A stretch of 64,000 nucleotides of DNA from Stemphylium vesicarium (taxonomy: Eukaryota > Ascomycota > Dothideomycetes > Pleosporales > Pleosporaceae), in the NCBI GenBank assembly GCA_004380135.1, contig QXCR01000015.1, positions 335,724 through 399,723 on the forward strand, written 5' to 3'. The notes beneath the pieces are model-generated. The model was not told the DNA's origin and searched no databases. It saw only the letters and a program-made list of their open reading frames with translations. Every line of letters starts with the position of its first letter. The first letter of the stretch is position 1. Positions 21,921-33,972 of this stretch are shown one piece after another. Position numbers and translations under genes: made by a program.

Positions 21921-24651
21921 ATGTATTCTTCTGCTGCTGACATCGACTCACACGATGCAGGGACAAGCCAATTGCCCCTGGCTGGCGCCATTCTCTGCTG
22001 CACCTCGATTGCCCCCGAGCAGCGCGTATGCCCGCCAATTCCCCGTATATGACTGTCGCTAATATCTGGTATAGACGCAACTGGCGGCCATCGGCGCGCA
22101 GATGGGCGCAACCATCAAACTCGACCTCACATCCGACGTAACGCACCTCATCGTGGGCAGCACCGACAGCGCCAAATACCGCTATGTCGCCAAGTCCCGC
22201 GACGACGTCAAGGTCCTGTCGCCGGAATGGCTAGGGGCGCTGAGGGAGGTATGGATGAGTGGAGACGACGACTTGGACATCGCTGCGCTGGAGAAGGAGT
22301 ACCGCATGCCTACTTTCTTCGGCCTCAAGATATGCCTAACTGGCTTCGAGGATCCTGAGCAAAGACGGAGCATCCAGGAGACGGTAGATGCCAACGGAGC
22401 AGAGTACCACGGCGACCTTACCAAATCCGTCACCCACCTGATAGCCGCCACCCCCTCGGGCAAGAAATACGAGCACGCTCTGAACTGGAGGATGAAGATT
22501 GTGTCGCTGGAATGGCTCGAGCAAAGTCTAGAAAGAGGCATGGCTCTTGATGAGGCTCTCTACAACCCCACAATGCCGCTGGAAGAGCGGGGGCAAGGTG
22601 CCTGGGAGCGCAGACAGCCCATGTCGCCTGCCATTGGTAAGCGCACAAGAGATGCGGAACCCAGCCAAGCCCTCAACCCATTTCGAAGAAAGCTGCGGCG
22701 CTCAGCAAGCACGAAGCTAGGCATTCAAAGCGATGCACTGTGGGCCGGTATCACTGCGCCAAGCTTTGAGCAAAAGCTAGAGGAAGACGAGTGGACCGAG
22801 GATATTCTTGCTAAGCAAGATAGCACCAGAGCCAGCACTCGTACACAGACACCAGTGTCTCCTCATAGAGATGCGTCTGTTCTTCAACACGATGCGCTTA
22901 CAGAGCCAAACCCTGTGGACCCTGCAGATGCTCACGAGCCATCCCTGCTCCCGCAACTTGACAAAGCTTCGCAGCATGATGGCATTTTCGAAGGCCGGAT
23001 TGTATGTCCACATGGCTTTGACACCGAAAAGGTTCAACATAACCCACCCGTACATTCTAGGCCTTGCTGACATCCACTAGACAAGCATTTTACGGCAGCA
23101 TCTGGAGAGCAATGGCGCTCGCGTCATACGTGCAGTCGAACTCAACAAGTTCTCATTGGACGAACTCAGACGAGGCTACTTTGTGATACCGCATGACACT
23201 GAGGCTGACCTGACGGCACTTCCGGAGCATGCCGGATCCTACATATCCTTAGTCACTAATTGGTGGGTTGAAAGATGTCTATATGGCAAGCGTCTTGTAG
23301 ACCCCGCAGAAGATGTCTTAAGTCGACCGTTCGAAAGACTAAGCATCAGTGGTATGTTTGCGCCCCACAAAATCCTTATTGGTACTGACGTCGCTAGGCT
23401 TCTCCGGCTTGACCATCAACTCAACGGGCTTTTCCGGCATCGAGTTACTGCATGTGACCAAGGTCATCACCTTAATGGGTATGTGAATAAATCCGCGTGT
23501 ACCGAGATGGTCTGACAATTTGGACAGGCGCCTCGTACGATGAGCAATTATCGGCAAAGACCTCGGTTGTGATCTGCAATCCTCCAACTGTGAATTCGCC
23601 GAAACTCAAATTCGCGACGGACAAGCGGATACCGGCTGTTCATGTCAAGTGGCTATGGGAATGTCTGCGTAGTGGGCGATTGCAGTCGTATGCCGAGTAC
23701 CAATTGAACAAGACCGCCCAGCCACAAAAGCCTAGGCAGAGGTCTCAGCCTCAAGTACATGAGCCTACTGCGCCACTATCCGATGGCCCTGCCAAGGCTC
23801 ATGAGCAACCGCAAGCCCCGAAGATCGTGATGAAACAACGACGGCAGCAATTGCCTCAACGGCCTGGTGTCCTAGATCTTGCACAGTCCGCGGATGCCTC
23901 CTCCACAGCAACAACCGACCCACCCGCTCGACCCAATGACAACACTGACAACCTGAACCGCGATGATGACGAATCTGCCATTAGCGGATTCGATGGCGCA
24001 GCATCATACCCCCTCGAGGAAGTCAGCGCGAATTCCCCGCGCCGTCCTTCAACTTCCTCCGAAAACTCCAAACTCTTTTCACGGGCCAGAAGTTCATCCG
24101 CCGAGTCCCTCATTGCGCCCGTACCCCGCAAATCTAAGCACGACCGAGACACAGCCACGACAGACCCTTTAAACCCGGAGCCAGCCCTAGACGCTGTCAT
24201 CCCGGCTGATGCCGAGCCAGAGGTGCCGCAAGAACCGCCCAAAGAAAAAGAGCCAGAAGAAGAGAAAGACTACTCATCTATCCTAGCTCAACTCCGCGCT
24301 AACCGCAAAGCTGCACCTTCGCCCGCAGATGGGCAGGCTGCATCTAAAATGCGGAAACGGCGCCAGCTGGGCCGCGCAACGTCTACGCGTTCGAATGCAT
24401 CAGCAGGCGATAGTTCAGGAAACCTACTTGCAAATGACAACGAGGAAAACACTGTGCTAGTAGAGGAATACCAGCCTAGTCAAGAGCTGGGCTGGGACTC
24501 ACCGGGTGCGGCGAAGGCAAGAGAACAGATGATTCGAAAGCTTGGTGGTACGGTGCAGGACAAGAGTGTGGCTGTAGAGGGGATTGGTGTTGTGAGGGAT
24601 GTTGGTGGTGATGGAACGACAGGAAGAGCGGGAAGAAAGAGGAGAGGATGA
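21921..24651 (+). CDS. DPB11: Four-BRCT replication initiation/checkpoint scaffold, Dpb11/Rad4 (TopBP1) family
   Basis: Exons are 21921..22025, 22075..23031, 23081..23351, 23398..23478 and 23528..24651, giving 845 aa. All four introns are 46-49 nt. Dpb11/Rad4 binds CDK-phosphorylated Sld3 and Sld2-type partners to start replication, and binds 9-1-1 to activate the ATR checkpoint. Exon 1 supplies the first BRCT strand (LPLAGAILCCTSIAPEQR), joined to TQLAAIGAQMGA in exon 2. BRCT2 starts near residue 112 (FFGLKICLTGF) and ends with VSLEWLEQSL. BRCT3 (GRIVCPHGFDTEK joined to TSILRQHLESNGA) and BRCT4 (LSISGFSGL... to VKWLWECLRSG) form the second pair, at about 340-540. The tail is disordered, with a conserved-looking GWDSPGAAKAREQM near the end and a basic terminus. 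The start was chosen because ATG at 21921 reads straight into BRCT1. It lies tail to tail with the oxygenase gene. Confidence 0.88.
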
Positions 24652-24881
24652 ACAAAAGAGGTTGCCAAGTGTATGTGTGACGGATACATACACGTGTCCA
24701 GAATGGGTTTGGATTCTTTGCATCGAACGGTATAGAAATGGGTTGCATAGCGAAGGTGTTCCGGGTAACATACGCATACACTAGGCGTTCTGCAAACTAC
24801 ATGTATAATATCTGATTCTTCCACCAACTTCCCTGCTGTCTCATACATATCATCCTTTCTCCTGTGTCTGGTGGTGCCACT

Positions 24882-26064
24882 TCAGATCCCATACGTGACT
24901 TTCAACCTCCTCTCCAAATGGCCCTTTGCCGTAATAACCTCATCCGCACCATCACCACTCTCACTCAACCCCAACCTCTTCCTCTGACTCCTCAACTCGC
25001 CCTCCCCTTTCCTTTCACGCCCAAAGTCCTCGATCAACCGACTAGGCACAGCATCCAAGCGTGCCTCATCAAGCGGATGGCAGAAATACGCCATACTATA
25101 CCGTTCCTCGCCGCCGCCCTCAAACGACACGCGATGGACCGTCGATTTAAGGAGTCCATTCGTCCAGTAGCATAGTAAATCGCCGATATTAACCAGAATA
25201 GGAGGATGCTGCAGCGTATCAGGAGAAGGGTTCACCGGCACCGGGATCCACGTTCCAGTCTGCGTCAACAGTTCCAAACCTGGTTGGCCTGGGAGACGGA
25301 ACAATAACGTCACACTACCGTAATCCGAGTGCGCGCCCGCTCGTATACTCATCTTTTCGTTCTTACCTCCTTGCTGCGGCGAGGTTTTCGGGTAGTATAG
25401 AAGGCGGAATATACTGCCGGAGGGCCCGAGGGATTGATCGTGGCGCTTGCTGAAGTAGTCTGCTTCGTCGATCTGGAGGGCCGTAGACAGCAAGGACAGT
25501 ATCCGTGTGCAGAGGGTATGGCAGGATGTTTGGAAGCGCGATATCAGGGGTATGGAGGCGGAGAGGGGGGAGGGCAGGGGTTGGAGAGTGGGTTGGGGTG
25601 GGGCGATGTTGAAGGCTTCCTTGGGGTCGCCTTGCTGGAACGGGAGTCGTTAGGATTTTGGTCGAAAGTAGCTATGATGGGAGCTGAAGACAAAACGTGG
25701 TTTCTTGTATTACCTTCTGTCCTTGCGGATCTAGCGATTCGCCTTGCATGGTTACCCAGCCCCGGTTTATGCCTCCGGCTTTGTCAGAGTGAATTGCATA
25801 TTCGGCCTTTTGCTCTTCAGGGGAGGCGAAAAAGTCTTTGCTCTGTTTGAATTAGACTATGTTGGCTGTGTTTATGGGTTGGTTGTATGTTACCAGTCTG
25901 AACATATCATCAATGTCTTGAGGTGGGATGATTGCGCCGTCATTCTTGATATAGAGAAAGCCATTTTTCGAGGCTGCTTCGAGCACTTGCTCAGCAACTT
26001 CTTCAGATGGATTCGAAACATCAATCACAGCGATATCGTCTTGTTTATCATCTGGATGCGACAT
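24882..26064 (-). CDS. 2-oxoglutarate-Fe(II) dioxygenase, isopenicillin-N-synthase-like
   Basis: Exons are complement(24882..25634, 25714..25842, 25894..26064), giving 350 aa. The introns are 51 and 79 nt. The N-terminal part (IAVIDVSNPSEE, NGFLYIKNDG, FFASPEEQKAEY, GINRGWVTMQGE) is the DIOX_N-type domain. The C-terminal double-stranded beta-helix carries the iron ligands H202 and D204 (AGAHSDYGSVT) and H268 (STVHRVS). The 2-oxoglutarate-binding R-x-S is at about 279-281 (RYSMAYF). All catalytic residues are present, so it should be active. The substrate cannot be told: relatives act on small metabolites, flavonoid-like compounds, pyrimidine derivatives or gibberellin-type molecules. The intron choice is strongly supported because it restores an uninterrupted family pattern across three frames. 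Confidence 0.88.
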
Positions 26065-26541
26065 GTTGGATGTGGATTGGAATTAGAAGACGGAGGGGTG
26101 ATTGGAGATAAGGCAAGTGAGGGGCAAAAGTGCTAACGGTGGACTAAGTGTGGGCGACAGATAGCCGTCAACGTAATGCGACTTTACATATAGGTGGAAT
26201 TCAGACTACCTCAATCAAAGCGCACTGCTCGTTTATCGTGCATCTTCCCGGCAACACGCCGTGCACTTGGGCAATCGTGCGCCGTACCTGAGCTAGTGCC
26301 CGGCTGATCAGGGATTCTAACGTTCCAACGTTAGACGCCAAGGCGTGGAGCTGCGGCGGAGCTCCCAATTTCCCTACGCAACACCCCGCAAACATTACAC
26401 TTGTATCCCTTGTCCACCCAATTGCAGTGAGAGCAAAGCAGTATCGCCACATAATTTCCGACTTCAAATAGATACGCTTCTCGCTCCTTTTCACCACTTA
26501 TTCTTACTGCCTCGCTGGCAATTCCACACGCGACTGGCACC
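26065..26541. other. Divergent promoter between oxygenase and MKT1
   Basis: This 477-bp region separates the start codons of the minus-strand oxygenase and plus-strand MKT1. It contains the perfect palindrome at 26316-26335 and no supported gene. Confidence 0.6.
26316..26335. promoter_or_regulatory. Perfect 9-2-9 inverted repeat, operator-like
   Basis: TCTAACGTT and AACGTTAGA are exact reverse complements separated by CC. The element lies 206 bp upstream of the MKT1 start codon and about 252 bp upstream of the oxygenase start codon. Its form suits a dimeric DNA-binding factor. No factor is identified. Confidence 0.5.
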
Positions 26542-28993
26542 ATGATCCGCGATTTCGTGCAATGGACGGCCGCCTTCAGCGAGCTGGGCGACCTCGAAAA
26601 CATGCGCGGCTGCCGTGTAGGCATTGAAGCCGCCGAATATCTCAATCAACGCATTCTTAATCACCCTCGCGCAAAAGAACCTCTCGTCCCCGCACTCGGA
26701 GGCCTTCCGCTGGCCTTGACGCAACACATCGAGGAAGACCTGGCTTCTTTCAGCAGTTTCGAGATTGAACCGTACTTCATCTTCAGTGGTCTGGACATCA
26801 CAAAGCAAGGGAACCCATTTGGACATAAAACAGCGGAGGCGACCGTCAACGCGGATGCATGGAATCTGTACGACAGCCACCAGGCCGAAGCATCAGTAGC
26901 CAAGTTCGGGGAGTCGAGTATGGCAAATCAAGGACAATGCTTGGACAATGTGCTGACCGGTCTCAGCATATGTAACCCCAGAAGATCTCTTCCGCGCACT
27001 GCAGTCCATCCTTACTGAGCGAAAGATCCGCTGGATGGTCGCGCCATACAGTGCCTGGGCCCAAGTAATAGAGCATCTACTGGAGAAACGGCAGCGGCTA
27101 ACAATATGCAGCTGGCATACCTCGAGAAAAACGAATTTGTCCACGCGGTCGCCGCTTCGTCAGATGCACTCATCTTCGAGTGCACCAAAATCATCACATC
27201 GTGGGACTTTGAAGCGCGTCAGTTCACCTTCGTACGGCGAGAGAAGTGTGTAGCCGACCTCTCCAAATTTGTCGGCGCCCCCCAGATTTCCGATGACATC
27301 TTCCTGGACACATGCCTACTTGCTGGAACACCATTCCTACCCACACTTCCCGTATTGGATGCACCAAACAGGGCAGAGCTGTTGAAGCCCTACAGCGCCA
27401 TCAAGATGATCATGAGCAATGGCCAATCCGGCTACTCGGTCGTCGTCAGCAACAATGATGTCCCGCCCTCTGGAAAGGAATACGTCACCAGGTACCAAAA
27501 AGCGCGTATGGCTGTCAAGAACCATCCTGTGTACACAGCGGATGGGAAGATCGAACCTCAAAATCAAGCTTCTATTCCGAACGACGCAGTTCAATACTTG
27601 GGTCAACGACTTCCGGATGAGATTTTCCATTACATGTCAAGAGGCCTCATCAGCTCACGCATTCTCCAGTGGCGCGCAAGCGGCGAGATATTCGAGGTCC
27701 CTCCCATGGACGGAGGAGAATCACCAGAGTACAAGAACCTCGTGAGCTCCAAACTAATCCCGCTACGAACTACTATCGTAAACTTGGTCTCCAGCTCCTT
27801 ACATAACTGGTACCGACACAACGATCTGAAACAGACGAATTGGTTTTCGCTTGATCCAAGCAGGAAACAGGCTCCCACTACTATCCATGTCGAGAAGCCG
27901 TCAGAAGCACAAGCACCGTCAATTGTTGATACGTGGAACGTCAAGGAAGCTACCTTTACGGACGCCGTTGGGAAACACAAGGCATGTGATAGCGCAACCC
28001 AGCTCGTGTTTGGTACTAACATGAACCCCAGGATTGCGGAACCCTCGGCGCTGCCATCTTATCATTGCAAGATGGTGACTTCGTTGCCAAAACCATCACC
28101 AAGAAGGACCCCAAGAACCAGCTCTCAAACACCGAAATTCTCTACAACTCAATATGGCGCTTCCTCGCCTTGCGCGAGTACGTGGACATAAAGACACACA
28201 GTCTTACTCCGTGGGGCAAGGTGCTAGCTGCTGTCATTGCCGGTCTCAAGGGCAAGCCAGAGCATGAAGAAGCAGCCGTGCTTGCGGTGGAACTGATTCG
28301 CATGGGTCTCCTCACTTCAGACATTACCATGTTTCCTACATACAATGGCGCACCGATGCGTGGCAGCAGTACGTCAACTGACTAACATGAGTGCCTGCAT
28401 GACTGACCATTCTACAGCAAAGGACAAGAACTCAAATATGTTGGTATCTCGCGTGGCTGGTCTCGGTATCCTACACCACCGACCGATTGGCTTCACCGGT
28501 CCCCTGAGCCAACACCTTCTGGGATATAACTCCATCATCAACATCGTCCGTCAAACATTACGAGAACTCGTCGAAGTAGCCGCCACGCACTTGTTCATGT
28601 CCGGCTGCGCCAATCGACACGTCGATCTATCATCACTAACTATGCAGTAAGTAGTGAGTATTGGTCATCTGATTGAATACGCTGACATGTGTTAGGCTAC
28701 CATTCCTGCTACCTAACAACTGCGCGCTCAGCATTGCTGTTAAGTCCTACCTTGACGAGCTGCTCAGCAATGATGCGGACCCCACATCAGAGGAGACTAA
28801 GAGCCGTGTTATCGAAACAGCTTCAACGCGCTACTTCCCACAATCTCTCAACTTCTCGGGCGACCTCAACACGGCATTCGCTATATGGGATGCGATATAC
28901 GCCGGGGTCAACAGTGCTAATAGTACTACGATTCCAGAGGCCACAAAACAAGCGTGGACAGAGACTAACCAATGGCTCGCTGCACGCCGATAG
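26542..28993 (+). CDS. MKT1: Mkt1, XPG/PIN-like post-transcriptional regulator
   Basis: Exons are 26542..26917, 26967..27064, 27112..27981, 28032..28368, 28418..28646 and 28696..28993, giving 735 aa. Mkt1 acts with Pbp1 on poly(A)-tailed mRNA to tune translation of particular transcripts. The N-terminus holds an XPG-N-like segment (MRGCRVGIEAAEYLNQRIL, residues about 21-40), then an XPG-I-like region (KIRWMVAPYSAWAQ joined to LAYLEKNEFVHAVAASSDALIFE). The middle and end match the Mkt1 C-terminal domains (LRTTIVNLVSSSLHNWY, EILYNSIWRFLALREYV, LSQHLLGYNSIINIVRQTLREL). Four introns are GT-AG of 47-49 nt. The third (27982..28031) begins GC (AAG|GCATGT) with a perfect TACTAAC branch site and CAG end. 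A GT donor in this neighbourhood either creates a stop or loses residues. The start context CACCATGATC is good. Confidence 0.85.
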
Positions 28994-30198
28994 GATCGCG
29001 CGAACCGCGCTGTCGCCCGGATGTTGGACAGGCTCTATGACATGGAGGGGCCATAGGTACTACGCATGTAATCGCCCGAGCAGACGGGCTCCCCACCGTC
29101 GTGGGCGCTTTACGGTGACTGAAAAGTGGTTCCGCTTCCGATCTAAGAGCAGATGGAGAAGGACTGAAGACATGGATGACCTGGTGGAAATACCCGCCGC
29201 ATTACCACGGTGGCCGTAGTTCATGTAGGGGAGTCAAGACCGTAATTGCATGTGTCTGGGCAGTCATTCCATGGTGAACTGTCAAAGCCGACCCCGTACT
29301 CCATGGTGTTCCCGTGCCTCTTTGACTGTGTTTGAATTTTCGTGGAGTGAGGCGCACTGCAAGGAATGGTGACAGGTTTTGTGTGATGGAGGCGAGGTGT
29401 TTATTTTACGTGATTGTGAAGATGGTAATATTCTATTGAAGTGCATGAGGCAAACCCAGATGGCTCCATGGATGCCTTCACCACGACAGCAAGTGAATGA
29501 ATCACGCAATCTTGTGCCTACGATATTTCTTCAAGATGTCTCAGGGCAGTCAGGTTTCGATATGAGGACATGGGACCACTAGAGCTTTTTATTACGTCTG
29601 TAGTAAATCCATACCTTCCATAATCATGTCTATGGCGGCGAAACTCAGAAGGCGCACGTCCAGTTGTTGTACCCCGCTGGTTGGTTGAAGACAGCCAGGT
29701 TTACTTATCATAAGCGACCGAAGGACCGATATCGATGTCTTTCTTGGCGTTCCCTAGGTGGCGTAGATGAGGCTGCAGCAGGCTCCAGGCGGCCGCGTAA
29801 CAGCGCCAGTCTCACTCGGGTACTGCAAATAGTGGCACAGGGTGAAAGTGATTGGCCCGACTGGCGCTTGTAAGGGGCGACAGGATACAGTTGACGGTGA
29901 AGTGGACACAGTGTTTCTTATTAGGTTGGCTTGTCTAAGCGTTTCCAGCAACTTCCAATGTTGCGGCGGAAGGAGCACGGACCCAAAGGCAACATTGAGC
30001 TAGCTCGAGCAGTGAGATCACCGCTGTTCAAGCTCCAACTTACTTAAACCACCACGCCCCAAACACTTAAGGTCATCTAAACTCCATCCTAACCCCCCCA
30101 CCCACTTATACCCTCCACAACCGCGCTGCTGCTTCCACTGTCGCTCTTTGTACCGGAAACGCAACTCCCGCAGCACAACACATAGACACATTAGCAAG
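28994..30198. other. Intergenic, no gene supported
   Basis: 1.2 kb between MKT1 and CDC48, including MKT1 3' UTR and the CDC48 promoter. Just before CDC48 the sequence is C-rich and pyrimidine-rich, like a leader. Only short featureless frames are present. Confidence 0.55.
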
Positions 30199-32863
30199 AT
30201 GTCGGCTGAACCAGATCACTCCAAGCCGAAGGTGGATCTTTCAAAGTACGTTATTGCCACCATCTCTGGAATCGAGGGAATACTAATGAAGACGCAGAAA
30301 CCCCGACGGCGCTGAGCCCAAAGACGTAGGCACTACCAAACACCTCTCTGAGGCTGCCTTTACTGACCCGCCACAGAACGATGAGACCGCGACCGCCATT
30401 CTCAAGAAGAAGAAGAAGCCCAACTCTCTGATGTGAGTGTATCAAGTAACACTGGCAGAACTCATTACTGACCCCACCAGTGTCACCGATGCCGTCAACG
30501 ATGACAACTCAATCATCGCCCTCTCAAACAACACCATGGAGACTCTCCAGCTCTTCCGCGGTGACACAGTCCTCGTAAAGGGCAAGAAGCGAAAGGACAC
30601 TGTCCTCATCGTGCTCGCAGATGACGATCTCGATGATGGCTCAGCGCGGATAAACCGTGTTGTTCGCCACAACTTGCGGGTCAAGCACGGCGACGTTATC
30701 ACCATTCACCCATGCCCCGACATCAAATACGTATGTTTCCCATCAAAACTGTGCACTTTTGTTCAATTCTGACTTTCATCACAGGCCAAGCGCATCGCAG
30801 TACTACCCATCGCCGACACCGTCGAGGGCATCACCGGATCGCTGTTCGACGTCTTCCTCGCCCCATACTTCCGCGAAGCCTACCGACCAGTCCGTCAAGG
30901 CGACACTTTCACAGCCCGCGGTGGTATGCGACAAGTCGAGTTCAAGGTGGTTGAGGTCGACCCGCCAGAGTTTGGCATTGTCGCACAAGATACTGTCATC
31001 CACTGCGAAGGCGAGCCAATCCAGCGTGAGGACGAGGAGGGCAATCTCAATGAGGTCGGTTACGACGACATTGGTGGCTGCAGGAAGCAGATGGCACAGA
31101 TCCGAGAGTTGGTTGAGCTGCCACTGCGGCATCCTCAGCTCTTCAAGTCCATCGGTATCAAGCCCCCGCGTGGTATCCTGATGTACGGCCCCCCCGGTAC
31201 CGGTAAGACGCTGATGGCTCGTGCCGTCGCGAACGAGACCGGTGCCTTTTTCTTCCTGATCAACGGTCCCGAGATCATGTCCAAGATGGCTGGTGAGTCA
31301 GAGTCGAATCTGCGAAAGGCATTCGAGGAGGCCGAGAAGAACTCTCCGGCCATCATCTTCATTGATGAGATCGACTCCATCGCACCCAAGCGTGAGAAGA
31401 CCAACGGTGAAGTCGAGCGCCGTGTCGTCTCGCAATTGCTCACCCTCATGGACGGTATGAAGGCTCGCTCCAACGTCGTCGTCATGGCCGCCACCAACCG
31501 CCCGAACTCCATCGACCCCGCCCTCCGTCGTTTCGGACGTTTCGACCGTGAGGTTGATATCGGTATTCCCGACCCTACCGGCCGTCTCGAGATCATGCAG
31601 ATCCACACCAAGAACATGAAGCTCGGTGACGATGTCGACCTACAGACCATCGCCGCGGAGACTCACGGATACGTCGGTTCGGATTTGGCATCGCTCTGCT
31701 CTGAGGCTGCCATGCAGCAGATTCGTGAGAAGATGGATCTGATCGACCTGGACGAGGACACCATCGATGCCGAAGTGCTCGACTCGCTCGGTGTCACCAT
31801 GGAGAACTTCCGCTTCGCTCTTGGTGTATCCAACCCATCAGCTCTTCGTGAGGTTGCTGTTGTTGAGGTTCCCAACGTCCGGTGGGAGGACATTGGTGGT
31901 CTGGAGGAGGTCAAGCGCGAGCTCATTGAGTCCGTGCAATACCCCGTTGACCACCCAGACAAGTTCCTCAAGTTCGGCATGTCCCCATCGCGAGGTGTAC
32001 TATTCTACGGTCCCCCAGGTACTGGTAAGACGCTTCTTGCCAAGGCTGTCGCCAACGAGTGTGCGGCCAACTTCATCTCCATCAAGGGTCCCGAGTTGCT
32101 CTCCATGTGGTTCGGTGAGTCTGAGAGCAACATCCGTGACATCTTCGATAAGGCCCGTGCCGCCGCACCTTGCGTCGTCTTCCTCGACGAGTTGGACTCC
32201 ATTGCCAAGTCGCGTGGTGGATCTCAAGGAGATGCTGGCGGTGCTTCCGACCGTGTTGTCAACCAACTTCTGACTGAGATGGACGGTATGACATCGAAGA
32301 AGAACGTTTTCGTCATCGGTGCCACCAACCGACCGGAGCAGCTTGACAACGCTCTGTGTCGTCCTGGTCGTCTGGACACTCTTGTCTACGTTCCTCTGCC
32401 CGATCTTGCGTCGCGTGCCAGCATCATCAAGGCCCAGCTCCGCAAGACCCCTGTCGCCGACGACGTCGATATTGACTTCATCGCCCAGAACACCCACGGA
32501 TTCTCTGGTGCCGATCTTGGTTTCGTCACCCAGCGTGCCGTCAAGCTCGCCATCAAGCAGTCCATCTCGATCGACATCGAGCGCCGTAAGGCTCGCGAGG
32601 CTGCTGGCGAGGATGTCGACATGGAGGTTGACGAGGAGGACCCCGTACCCGTGCTCACCAAGGCCCATTTCGAGGAGGCCATGCGGTCTGCTCGTCGCTC
32701 CGTTACCGATGTTGAGATCCGCCGGTACGAGGCATTCGCCCAATCAATGAAGAACTCTGGCGGCTCAAGCTTCTTCCGCTTCCCCGACGCAGACAACGCG
32801 GCGGCAGGCGGTGACCAGAATACGTTCGGTGCTGGTGGCGAGGATGAGGACCTGTACAACTAA
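30199..32863 (+). CDS. CDC48: AAA+ ATPase Cdc48 (p97/VCP)
   Basis: Exons are 30199..30245, 30298..30325, 30377..30432, 30481..30730 and 30785..32863, giving 819 aa, the normal family length. Cdc48 is the hexameric segregase that unfolds ubiquitinated substrates for ERAD, the proteasome and chromatin extraction. The N domain begins with ILKKKKKPNSL and continues through the double-psi barrel (LSNNTMETLQLFRGDTV). The D1 and D2 ATPase modules each have Walker A (GPPGTGKT, near residues 262 and 536) and Walker B (IIFIDEIDSIA and VVFLDELDSIA). Arginine-finger SRH segments follow (RRFGRFDREVDIG in D1). The C-terminus DEDLYN is the cofactor-binding tail type. Small 5' exons are usual for fungal CDC48. 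The second intron (30326..30376) is 51 nt, begins GTAGGC and lacks a stop, so its retention would insert 17 residues. That splice is the least certain. Confidence 0.95.
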
Positions 32864-33525
32864 GAGAAGTTGAGGTTGGACGGTGAATGAATGAAGAAGA
32901 TTCATACGGGATCATGACGGATGGGTTTCCTTTTTCTCTCTTACCATCATACGGCATGAATAGGCCTGATTGGCTCTAGATAGATGGGAGGCGCGTAATT
33001 GAAGGCGCTTGACGAGATATCAGCAGCAGTATCTGAATGAGAAATCATGTCATGAAATATGCTCTTATTGTGATGTGAGATGATAACATGTTCTAATTAC
33101 TGGCTTTAGCGGCATACAGTGTGATGCTTCTGGCCTCTTTACAAAGACGGAGCTGCTAGATGGGGTACAATATACACATGGACCAAGGTGCAGGTTCACG
33201 TGTGGCAAGAAGCGGTCTAGACGACAAGTGGGTTACGAGCATGTAACGTGGGCGTGCGTTCATGGCCGAGACCGACCGGCCAACTAGCTTTAGGTCTGTT
33301 TTAAGCGCCAGACGGTGTTGCAACGGTAACATGCTTCAAGACGGTTTAGAGGAGGACTAGCCGCTCTGTTGTACCGATGGCAGGTGTATCGAGTGACGGG
33401 ATACGAATGTCCTGGATAGCTGTTTACCGTGATGGTGTGCCTTGGATAACCTCGGTCTGTATGCCGCGCGGAGGAGAAGGCCAGCCATGGCGAAGGGATT
33501 GTCTGAAAGGAGAGCGACAGGCACA
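32864..33525. other. Convergent intergenic region
   Basis: 3' ends of CDC48 (+) and the Sus1-like gene (-). No supported gene; AT-richer than the CDS. Confidence 0.6.
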
Positions 33526-33972
33526 TCACTTATCATCCTCATAAGTAATCTCACACACCTTCTCCAACTCCTTCATAACCGTCTTAGCCCCAGCATCAAT
33601 CGCCGTCTTGGGAATCTTCAAATTGATATCAATCCCATCATCTCCGTCGCCATTAGCCTGTTTTTCATCGCCTCCGCTTCCATTGCTGCTGCTCTTTGCG
33701 CTTCCGTCCAGGTCGCGCGTGTGCTCGCGGATGCGCTGCATGGCTAGGTTCCGGGCTTCTTCGCAGGTGGTGGCCTGGCCGGAGCGGAAGAGCTCGGTGA
33801 TGTAGGCGCGCAGGGCGTCTTTGAAGCCGGTTGAGCGCAGCTGCTCGTCGAGGGTGGCTTCTATGTTGCGGATGCCGGGGCCGGAGAGGAGGGCGGAGTA
33901 GATGTTGTTGCGCAGGTCGCGGGAGATGCCTGATTGGGCTTGTTGGGTTGTGATGGGGATAGTGTCTGACAT
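33526..33972 (-). CDS. Possible Sus1/ENY2-type SAGA-TREX-2 subunit
   Basis: A 148-aa single-exon protein. Its helical pattern resembles Sus1/ENY2: a short helix (LRNNIYSALLSGPG), then IEATLDEQLRSTGFKDALRA, then ITELFRSGQATTCEEARNLA, and a last helix (AIDAGAKTVMKELEKVCEI) after a proline. In ENY2 the corresponding segments are a small-residue-Gly turn, a Leu-rich helix with Gly-Trp/Phe, and a C-terminal helix after a conserved Pro. Sus1 links SAGA histone deubiquitination to mRNA export. This protein has an extra acidic/Ser/Gly stretch (about residues 92-117) before the final helix, so it is longer than typical Sus1 (about 100 aa). The match is by eye and tentative. Otherwise it is a conserved hypothetical protein. 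Confidence 0.5.
   Translation of the reverse strand: MSDTIPITTQQAQSGISRDLRNNIYSALLSGPGIRNIEATLDEQLRSTGFKDALRAYITELFRSGQATTCEEARNLAMQRIREHTRDLDGSAKSSSNGSGGDEKQANGDGDDGIDINLKIPKTAIDAGAKTVMKELEKVCEITYEDDK

Noticed and set aside
29750..29765. GGTGGCGTA as a possible proteasome-associated control element (GGTGGCAAA) for CDC48
   Set aside because: Two mismatches to the consensus and more than 400 bp from the start codon.
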